Assembly (NCBI GenBank): GCA_024278715.1
Contig: JAJRSN010000069.1
Coordinates: 1-6,157 of the forward strand
Direction of reading: 5' to 3'
DNA length: 6,157 nucleotides
DNA from: Calditrichota bacterium
GTDB taxonomy: Bacteria > Calditrichota > Calditrichia > Calditrichales > Calditrichaceae
The notes beneath the pieces were generated by a model, which did no database searches, was not told where the DNA came from, and was given only the letters and a program-made list of their open reading frames with translations. This document shows positions 1-4,807 of this stretch, piece after piece. The position numbers were made by a program, and so were the translations under genes. How positions within the stretch are numbered: the stretch's first letter is position 1; the number at the start of each line of letters is the position of its first letter.

Positions 1-300
1 ACCTTTTCTTCGTTAAGCGTTAAGGGTATAAGCGTGTAATCGTGCCTCTCCAAACTACGAGTCACGTCCTTGTCACTGGTTACTTGTTACTATATCACTT
101 GTCGCTTTTATCTTTAATCTTGAAAGAACTTTAATCTTACTTGTCACCTTTCTGTCATTCGGTTATTCGAATTTGTTTCGGATTTCGATATTCGGATTTC
201 GGATTTACGACTTATGATTAATGATTGACGATTTATGAATTGCTCCTCAGTCCGCTTTGTCACTTGTTACTCTGTCACTCGTCACGTCCCTGTCACTTAA
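1..300. repeat. Degenerate repeat-rich intergenic region
   Basis: There is no credible gene here. The stretch is built from short, diverged repeat words. CGTTAAG is tandemly doubled at 11-17 and 18-24. GTCACGTCC(T/C)TGTCACT occurs at 61-77 and again at 281-297 with one mismatch. ACTTGTTACT recurs at 82-91 and 262-271. GGATTT recurs at 180, 194 and 201, inside a TTCGGATTTCG-rich block. On the minus strand the outer blocks read as runs of AAGTGAC/AAGTAAC-like units. Such runs resemble dispersed intergenic repeats seen in many environmental bacterial genomes; that comparison is from memory and not checked. The right edge supplies the stop codon of the membrane-protein gene ending at 293. I see no clear terminator for that operon. 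Confidence 0.7.
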
Positions 301-817
301 TTCCCGAAGAAAAATCGGGATGCTTGCGACTAAAGTGAATTATCAGTTGAATGGTTTTTAAAGCAACAAGCGCCAGATACAGAGCAAACAAAAACCAGAA
401 CTCCCGTCCCAACTTAAATGTCCGGTAAAAATTGGTTTGCAAAACCAGATAGAACAAGCCGAATAAAAAGAGCATGGTTAAGTTTCCTATCATTAGGAGA
501 TAGTGAATCATCATTTTCAGAGTATCTGCTTTCCTTTCGGGCGCAAGCCAGTATCTTTTATTCGGAAGATTAATCAGTTCCGCCGGCAGGCGCGGCAGCA
601 AATAAGTCATTAAATGAAAAAGACCCGCCACAAATACCAACAAACCCAGGTTTATCCCGCAAAAAACAGTTTTGGAAGCCCAGCTATCAGCCCGACCCAA
701 CGCGTCAAAATGAATTGCCATCTGTTCGGGTAACAACGGGTAGTATTTCCAGACCAAAACCAATTGAACGAGCACAAAAACCCACAAAGTCCCCTGAAAA
801 AAAGTTGTCTTTTTCAA
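293..817 (-). CDS. DUF1648-type four-helix membrane protein
   Basis: This is a 174-residue integral membrane protein of unknown function. Four hydrophobic segments are visible at about residues 6-26, 50-77, 102-128 and 139-162. Between the first two lies the DUF1648 signature: YPLLPEQMAIHF followed by G-x-AD-x-W-x-SK (about 26-49). This domain is also found at the N-terminus of SdpI-like immunity proteins. A second conserved-looking segment is INLPNKRYWLAPER (82-95). The SdpI C-terminal half is absent, as in many short DUF1648 proteins. The start is TTG at 817-815: GGAG at 828-825 precedes it by 7 bases, and the next in-frame Met is only at residue 33, after the first helix. The gene begins 14 bases after the stop of the cysteine-hydrolase gene, so the two should be cotranscribed. 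The last nine residues and the stop come from repeat-like DNA. A role in immunity or permeability is family-based speculation. Confidence 0.88.
   Translation of the reverse strand: MKKTTFFQGTLWVFVLVQLVLVWKYYPLLPEQMAIHFDALGRADSWASKTVFCGINLGLLVFVAGLFHLMTYLLPRLPAELINLPNKRYWLAPERKADTLKMMIHYLLMIGNLTMLFLFGLFYLVLQTNFYRTFKLGREFWFLFALYLALVALKTIQLIIHFSRKHPDFSSGIK
302..320. repeat. Short inverted repeat TCCCGA-7-TCGGGA
   Basis: A perfect 6-bp inverted repeat (302-307 and 315-320) has a 7-base A-rich loop. It lies inside the last codons of the DUF1648-type gene and encodes part of its C-terminal tail. No T-run follows on the minus strand, so it is not a convincing intrinsic terminator. Its position against the repeat-rich region suggests a dispersed hairpin element that became the gene's 3' end (inference). 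Confidence 0.5.
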
Positions 818-824
818 AAATTTT

Positions 825-828
825 CTCC
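825..828 (-). promoter_or_regulatory. Ribosome binding site deciding a TTG start
   Basis: GGAG on the minus strand stands 7 bases before TTG at 817 and lies in the 14-base gap between the two genes. The full string GGAGAAAATTTTTG is nearly the same as the one before the preferred TTG start of the upstream gene (1696-1684). This supports both non-ATG starts. Confidence 0.65.
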
Positions 829-831
829 GTC

Positions 832-1686
832 TTAGTTCTCAGAAGGAAATTGAATGGAATCGCCTTTTACGTCCGTCCGCACGGGTTCGTCAATATTAAA
901 GGAAAAAAGCCTTTCGGGATTAGTCAGCCGGACAACGCAAACCTCTCTGATGCGCTCAACAGGTACAACCGCGTCTCCCATGCCGTTGGTTCCTTTTTGA
1001 CTTGCCCAGTAAACCACGTTTTTACCTCCCTTTTCATCCCGATACCAGCCGAGAAAAATAACCGAATGCCCGCCGCCTTTTTTCCACGAGATATTCATGA
1101 AATCGCCAGGACGCGCTCTTTGCGGTGAAATTCTTTCTCCCATTTTGGAATATTGAACCAGCGCAAAATGATTACCGTAGCCGTCGGCGTTCCAATATCC
1201 CCAAAACTTCACATAATCCTCGCGCCGTCCGCCGTCCGGTTCCTGCATGCGCAGGGCTTCCAATCGCTGCGGACTAATTTGATTTTGTCCGTCGCTAAAA
1301 ATAAGGTTTAACGCTTCGATAAACGCCGTGTATGTTGACCCGCTGCAATAACTGGTTGAACGCGGAGGTTTTAACAAAGACTCCCCAAACAGTTTCAATT
1401 CGTAACCAATTGGCGATTCCGGAGGATCGGCTTTCAGACCGATGAAATAGCCGCCCCCATCCGGCGCATGTGATTGCGCGCTATCGATACCCATTAAGAC
1501 AAATTTATTGTAACCCTCCACATATTTGCCAAAGATTTCCGCATGTCGCGTGTGATGAACGCCGGCGGAGAGGTCCTCTTTGTTTAAGAAAAACCACTTA
1601 CCATTATCCTGAGTGGGTTTTAAATCAGATTTTGTGTTACAATAAAAAAGTGGAATAAGCGCAACAATTATTAACAAAATCCGCAA
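832..1686 (-). CDS. Exported NlpC/P60-like cysteine hydrolase (putative)
   Basis: From the TTG at 1686 the product is 284 residues. The N-terminus MRILLIIVALIPLF is a signal peptide or membrane anchor. Cys16 after LFY could be a lipidation site, but Tyr at -1 is atypical for a lipobox. The body fits a papain-like/NlpC-P60 fold. The likely nucleophile is Cys114 in STSYCSGSTY, at the start of a helix. A later RPGD strand (about 192-195) and GGGHSVIFLGW place the likely catalytic His at 207. A possible third polar residue lies in YWASQ (226-230). Such enzymes typically cleave peptidoglycan peptides or other amides; the substrate here is unknown. The start is ambiguous. TTG at 1686 has AGAGGAG with a 6-base spacer, while an in-frame TTG at 1707 (7 residues longer, MKREEKI) has a weaker AGGAA. 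An in-frame stop at 1713-1711 rules out anything longer. It is the first gene of a two-gene operon with the DUF1648-type protein. Confidence 0.8.
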   Translation of the reverse strand: MRILLIIVALIPLFYCNTKSDLKPTQDNGKWFFLNKEDLSAGVHHTRHAEIFGKYVEGYNKFVLMGIDSAQSHAPDGGGYFIGLKADPPESPIGYELKLFGESLLKPPRSTSYCSGSTYTAFIEALNLIFSDGQNQISPQRLEALRMQEPDGGRREDYVKFWGYWNADGYGNHFALVQYSKMGERISPQRARPGDFMNISWKKGGGHSVIFLGWYRDEKGGKNVVYWASQKGTNGMGDAVVPVERIREVCVVRLTNPERLFSFNIDEPVRTDVKGDSIQFPSEN

Positions 1687-1692
1687 AATTTT

Positions 1693-1700
1693 CTCCTCTC
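1693..1700 (-). promoter_or_regulatory. Shine-Dalgarno favouring TTG at 1686
   Basis: GAGAGGAG on the minus strand lies 6 bases before the TTG at 1686-1684. It would fall inside the coding sequence if translation began at the alternative TTG at 1707. Its strength, and its match to the initiation string of the next gene, make 1686 the preferred start. Confidence 0.55.
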
Positions 1701-1710
1701 TTTTCAACGA

Positions 1711-1854
1711 TTAATTCCTGAAAAATTCATTAACATGTTTTTTTCTGTTTTTAATGCATTTCATCGTCCCTGACAAAAATTTTTTCAGATATTTCACCCG
1801 TCCTTCATTCGGGATATGAGCACTTAAAAATTCGGGTGGTTTGACTCCCGCCAT
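1711..1854 (-). CDS. Candidate small ORF, 47 residues, lysine-rich
   Basis: An ATG at 1854-1852 opens 47 codons ending in TAA at 1713-1711, just upstream of the cysteine-hydrolase gene and in the same frame. The product begins MAGVKPPEFLSAHIPNEGRV and is strongly basic in its second half (KYLKKFL, KCIKNRKK). It has no signal peptide, no membrane helix and only one Cys, and I recognise no family. No Shine-Dalgarno precedes the ATG. A TTGCTT/TAAAAT pair with a 17-base spacer (1890-1895 and 1867-1872) would place a transcript start within a few bases of it, so leaderless translation is conceivable. An open frame of this size could arise by chance in AT-rich DNA. It could also be a remnant of a longer gene or a dispersed element. 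Confidence 0.28.
   Translation of the reverse strand: MAGVKPPEFLSAHIPNEGRVKYLKKFLSGTMKCIKNRKKHVNEFFRN
1748..1776 (-). promoter_or_regulatory. Candidate sigma-70-type promoter for the hydrolase/DUF1648 operon
   Basis: On the minus strand TTGTCA (1776-1771, five of six to the -35 consensus) is followed after exactly 17 bases by TAAAAA (1753-1748, four of six to the -10). A start near 1741 would give a leader of about 55 bases to the TTG at 1686. It overlaps the candidate small ORF, so both can be real only if the small ORF is transcribed from farther upstream. Motif match alone in AT-rich DNA is weak evidence. Confidence 0.33.
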
Positions 1855-1975
1855 GCAACGCAATTCATTTTAAAAGCGAAGTGAATAAAAAGCAAATTTT
1901 CGGATAATCAAAACCGGGGCTGAATAACAAGTTAATAAGGTTAAGTATTGATATTTTGTGATAATTTGTAAAATT

Positions 1976-1998
1976 AAAAACCCCCTTGCGCAGGGGGC
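1976..1998 (-). terminator. Rho-independent terminator of the Nudix/S9 unit
   Basis: Read on the minus strand, GCCCCCT pairs with AGGGGG around a 5-base loop, followed at once by TTTTT, AA and TTTT. Three A's before the stem can extend pairing into the T-run. The T-run is only on the minus-strand side, so it terminates minus-strand transcripts. It lies about 107 bases past the S9 peptidase stop and separates that unit from the cysteine-hydrolase operon. Confidence 0.85.
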
Positions 1999-2105
1999 TT
2001 TAAAAAATCATATTAAGCGGATTATCTCAATAAATACTAATAAACCGCTGCGGATCGAATTGTTCTCCTCGGCGCAATCAGCGTAATCGGATCAATCTGC
2101 GGTCA
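1999..2105 (-). other. 3' untranslated stretch of the S9 peptidase gene
   Basis: The S9 gene ends in tandem stops TAA TGA. The same frame then stays open for about 21 codons (PQIDPITLIAPRRTIRSAAV and one Tyr) to TAG near 2040. There is no start codon. CTGCGG and CGGATC each occur twice on the plus strand within 2048-2102. It may be a decayed C-terminal extension or simply chance; no other feature is visible before the terminator. Confidence 0.3.
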
Positions 2106-4034
2106 TTATTTGGAAGAATCGCTTGGAGCAACCCTTCCGCCGATGTATTTGGCTAAAAACTTTTCCATGGCAGCGTAAAAATCAAAACGGTTTTCCTCAT
2201 TGCGGAATCCGTGACCCTCGTTGTCTTTCACCATGTATTCCACTTTAACTCCGCGTTTTTTCAGCGCCTCGACCATCTGATCCGATTCGGCTTTGTTCAC
2301 GCGGGGATCGTTGGCGCCCTGTGCAATGAACAACGGCGCTTTGATTCGGTCGGCGTGAAAAACGGGCGAAGCTTCAGCCAAAAGCAGGCTGTCTTTCTTC
2401 GGATCGCCCACCATTTCGTGAAACATCTCCAAATAGGGTTTCCAGTAAGGCGGAATGGTATTCAGGAAGGTGAACAAGTTGGAAACGCCGACATAATCAA
2501 CCCCGCAGGCGTACAAATCGGGCGTAAACGCCAGACCCGCTAAGGTGGCGTATCCTCCGTAGGAACCGCCGTAAATGGCGACTCTTTTCGGATCGGCGAT
2601 ACCCTGTTTAATCAACCATTTAACGCCGTCCGTAATATCGTCCTGCATCTTTTTGCCCCACTGTTTAAAGCTGATCTCCCAAAAATTCCGACCGTAACCC
2701 GTGGAGCCGCGAAAGTTTACTTGCAGCACGGCATACCCGCGATTGGCTAAAAACTGCACTTCAGGATTAAATCCCCAGCTATCCCGATACCACGGACCGC
2801 CATGGGGATTAACGACCACCGGCAAATTTTTAGGCTCAACACCCTTCGGCAACGTCAAATATCCGTGGATGGTTAAACCGTCGCGCGACTTAAACTGAAT
2901 GGGCTTCATATCCGCCATGTACTCTTCTTTCAGCCAGGGACTGATGTCAACCAATTTTTTGAAATCTTTGCTCTTTAAATCGTAAAAATAGTAGGCGCCG
3001 CGGGTTTTATCGCTATAGGTTCGCACAAGCACTTTATCTTCGTTACGATTCATACTTGTTACTATCACTTCATAACCGGGCAGCTTTTTTTCCAGCTCTT
3101 CCTGCAATTGTTTACGCTGGTTGTCAAAAAACTCGTAATGCCGTTTGTCCGTATTGTAAATTACTCCGGTGATTACTTTTCTCTTTTTCGATTTCAGCAA
3201 TGTGTAAACATCAACTTCGGGATTTTCATAGACGACTTCCACTTCTTTGGCATTGGGCACATCAAATTTGATGATTGCTGTTTTATCCCGTCCCAGATTT
3301 GAAGCTGCATAAATTACCTTATTGTTATCGAAAGTAAAAAATAACGGCTGCAATGTTTCTTTAAATGAAGTCGTTAAAACCGTTTTAAAGGGCTTTGTTT
3401 CTTCTTCACGATAAAGCAGGCTGGTATTTACGCCGTCGGTGGTGATCGCCAGACGAATATTGCCATCCCAGTCGGTGATCCATTGGGTAATATTTCCCGG
3501 ATTTTGAGCGATCATTGTCATTTCGCCGGTATTGATATTGATTCGATAAGCGTCAAATATACGGGGATCTCTCTTGTTCAACTGAATAATCATTTCATTA
3601 GGATTGTCTTCGAGATCGTCGATGATCATTACGCGCACCTTTTCAAACGGCGTTAAAACTTTCGGATTTGAGCCGTCGATGTTTACCGCGTACAGTTTAA
3701 AATTTTCATCGCCTGCCTTATCTTGTACATAAACCACTCTTTCGTTATTCGCCCAGGCAAATCCGGCAATATCTCTGTTCACGGCGTCGGTAATCCGCGT
3801 AATCTTGTCTTCTCCGATTTTTTGAACATGAACGTTCAGCCGATTTTTCCAGGGCTGCAAAAAGGCAAGATATTCTCCGTTGGGAGAAAGCTTAAATGCC
3901 GTTTTGGTGGGATTCCTGAAAAAATCCTTCATCGGAATCAACGGCGGCACTTTTTCTTTTTGCCCCGTTGTGCAGGACAGCATAAAGCTCATACTGACCA
4001 AAACAATTGAAACGAGCAATAGTTTTTTGTTCAT
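2106..4034 (-). CDS. S9-family (prolyl oligopeptidase-type) serine peptidase, lipoprotein
   Basis: This is a 642-residue exported peptidase cleaving short peptides. The N-terminus MNKKLLLVSIVLVSM is a signal peptide ending in a lipobox (FMLSC, Cys21), so the enzyme is probably anchored facing the periplasm or outside. Residues of about 35-365 have the repeated strands of the S9 beta-propeller, including LSPNGEYLAF. About 375-635 is the alpha/beta-hydrolase domain. It carries NPHGGPW (409-415), NFRGSTGYG, the nucleophile elbow GGSYGGY with Ser491, an Asp576 candidate in GANDPR, and His608 in EGHGF, so the triad is complete. The GGSYGG form and overall length fit the acylaminoacyl-peptidase/oligopeptidase-like branch; exact specificity cannot be read. 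The start is ATG 4034, because the GTG at 4040 lies within the Shine-Dalgarno. The gene follows the Nudix gene by 37 bases, with no convincing promoter between them, and is closed by the terminator at 1976-1998. Confidence 0.96.
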   Translation of the reverse strand: MNKKLLLVSIVLVSMSFMLSCTTGQKEKVPPLIPMKDFFRNPTKTAFKLSPNGEYLAFLQPWKNRLNVHVQKIGEDKITRITDAVNRDIAGFAWANNERVVYVQDKAGDENFKLYAVNIDGSNPKVLTPFEKVRVMIIDDLEDNPNEMIIQLNKRDPRIFDAYRININTGEMTMIAQNPGNITQWITDWDGNIRLAITTDGVNTSLLYREEETKPFKTVLTTSFKETLQPLFFTFDNNKVIYAASNLGRDKTAIIKFDVPNAKEVEVVYENPEVDVYTLLKSKKRKVITGVIYNTDKRHYEFFDNQRKQLQEELEKKLPGYEVIVTSMNRNEDKVLVRTYSDKTRGAYYFYDLKSKDFKKLVDISPWLKEEYMADMKPIQFKSRDGLTIHGYLTLPKGVEPKNLPVVVNPHGGPWYRDSWGFNPEVQFLANRGYAVLQVNFRGSTGYGRNFWEISFKQWGKKMQDDITDGVKWLIKQGIADPKRVAIYGGSYGGYATLAGLAFTPDLYACGVDYVGVSNLFTFLNTIPPYWKPYLEMFHEMVGDPKKDSLLLAEASPVFHADRIKAPLFIAQGANDPRVNKAESDQMVEALKKRGVKVEYMVKDNEGHGFRNEENRFDFYAAMEKFLAKYIGGRVAPSDSSK

Positions 4035-4037
4035 AAA

Positions 4038-4047
4038 CACCTCCTTT
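4038..4047 (-). promoter_or_regulatory. Near-perfect Shine-Dalgarno of the S9 peptidase
   Basis: AAAGGAGGTG on the minus strand is complementary to the anti-Shine-Dalgarno tail of 16S rRNA over its full length. It leaves a few bases before the ATG at 4034-4032. Because the in-frame GTG at 4040 overlaps it, the ATG is the true start. It also shows that this organism uses classical initiation sites. Confidence 0.85.
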
Positions 4048-4071
4048 AATTAATTCAAATTGAACTTGCTT

Positions 4072-4509
4072 TTAAAAATTGAACTTCTTTCTGAGCAATT
4101 CTCTGGTGAATTTGTTAACCGGGAAATTTTTTAATTCTTCTTTGGAAATCCAGCGGGCTTCAAGCGCGTCGTCGTCAGGAGAAGGATCGCCTGAAATATA
4201 TTCGCCCGATAAATCGATAATGATGTAATGATAGCGTATTTGCCCTTCGGCATCACGATCGATGATTTCGAATGTGTGAACGATTTCGCCCGCTTTTATT
4301 AATACGCCCGTTTCTTCGAGAATTTCACGTTCGGCGGCTTGCCGCAGGGTTTCTCCGAATTGTAATTTACCGCCCGGAATCGCCCATAAATTTTCCGCGG
4401 GCGGATTTTTTCGCTTTACCAAAAGTACGCGATTTTTATGAATGACAACGGCTCCCACGCCTATCTGCGGTTGACGAAGCTCTTTTTTCGCTCGCTTTTC
4501 ATCGGACAT
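4072..4509 (-). CDS. Nudix (MutT-like) hydrolase
   Basis: This 145-residue cytoplasmic protein is a single Nudix domain. The Nudix box is complete at residues 47-69: G-x5-E-x7-REILEETGV, with Gly47, Glu53, Arg61, Glu62, Glu65 and Glu66 all present for Mg2+ binding and catalysis. It is preceded by the usual VGAVVI strand (about 18-23) and LLVKRKNPPAENLWAIPGGK. The family hydrolyses nucleoside diphosphates linked to another moiety; candidates are ADP-ribose, damaged NTPs or nucleotide sugars. Which one cannot be told from the sequence. The start is ATG 4509, with AGGTGAT just upstream (4519-4513), close but complementary to the anti-Shine-Dalgarno. It is probably the first gene of a unit with the downstream S9 peptidase, although no metabolic link between them is obvious. 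A promoter candidate lies at 4587-4615. Confidence 0.95.
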   Translation of the reverse strand: MSDEKRAKKELRQPQIGVGAVVIHKNRVLLVKRKNPPAENLWAIPGGKLQFGETLRQAAEREILEETGVLIKAGEIVHTFEIIDRDAEGQIRYHYIIIDLSGEYISGDPSPDDDALEARWISKEELKNFPVNKFTRELLRKKFNF

Positions 4510-4586
4510 TGCATCACCTGAAAGGAAAATATCAAATTGAAGGCATCCATGCTGAAGCTAAATTTCTTCCGACGAGTCTGAACAAG

Positions 4587-4615
4587 AATGTAGCAAGTTA
4601 TTCATTCCCGTTCAA
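4587..4615 (-). promoter_or_regulatory. Candidate sigma-70-type promoter for Nudix/S9 unit
   Basis: On the minus strand TTGAAC (4615-4610, four of six) is separated by exactly 17 bases from TACATT (4592-4587, four of six). A start near 4580 would leave a leader of about 70 bases to the Nudix ATG. It is the best-spaced pair I found in the gap between the M1 and Nudix genes. The remaining gap sequence shows only the two inverted repeats listed separately. Confidence 0.4.
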
Positions 4616-4655
4616 TTTAAAATAAACCTGCTTTATCTAAATATGCTTTGATTAC

Positions 4656-4712
4656 GAAAAACAGAGAAAAAAGTTCTGAATTATTTTTTTTAAAGCGTAA
4701 CTTCTGTTTTTC
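4656..4712. repeat. Inverted repeat with AT-rich loop
   Basis: GAAAAACAGA at 4656-4665 and TCTGTTTTTC at 4703-4712 are perfect 10-bp inverted copies. AGTT (4672-4675) and AACT (4699-4702) can add four more pairs after a 6-base bulge. The stem is AT-rich and weak. It sits between the M1 gene and the Nudix promoter candidate. On the minus strand its 3' arm ends in GTTTTTC, so it could act as a poor terminator for M1 transcripts. Confidence 0.35.
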
Positions 4713-4745
4713 AATAGTAACGCGCTTTTGTCATTTTTATTCGAA

Positions 4746-4792
4746 CCGACTCCTTACCCCATTTCTTAAACACAGAAACGGGGAAGGCTCGG
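4746..4792 (-). other. Long imperfect hairpin after the M1 gene
   Basis: Seventeen Watson-Crick pairs form with small bulges: CCGA/TCGG, CCTT/AAGG, CCCC/GGGG and TTTCT/AGAAA (4746-4766 against 4774-4792), around a 7-base loop. The 4761/4779 position is a G-T wobble on the minus strand but an A-C mismatch on the plus strand, so the structure is better as minus-strand RNA. It starts 16 bases past the M1 stop. It lacks a proper T-run on the minus side, so it may be a 3'-protecting hairpin, a non-canonical terminator or a dispersed repeat. Confidence 0.5.
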
Positions 4793-4807
4793 CTAAGCTA
4801 TTATTTT

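Noticed and set aside
1..300. CRISPR array
   Set aside because: The repeat words are short, diverged and irregularly spaced, with no constant repeat-spacer periodicity and no cas genes nearby.
715..1128. Plus-strand open frame of 137 codons
   Set aside because: It lies opposite the two operon genes, has no family features, and the minus-strand genes have clear domains and start signals.
1812..1850. Terminator-like CGGG/CCCG stems near the small ORF
   Set aside because: Stems are only four base pairs with large loops, too weak to call.
2044..2178. Plus-strand reading with a hydrophobic stretch (IVLLGAISVIGSICG)
   Set aside because: There is no usable start codon after the stop at 2041-2043, and most of it is antisense to the S9 gene end and its 3' UTR.
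4035..4040. GTG at 4040 as the S9 peptidase start
   Set aside because: It overlaps the AAAGGAGGTG ribosome binding site, which correctly positions the ATG at 4034.
4735..4755. tRNA T-loop-like string GTCGGTTCGAAT on the minus strand
   Set aside because: The 3' half of the T-stem and the acceptor stem are missing, and no D or anticodon arm is found; it belongs to the hairpin flank.
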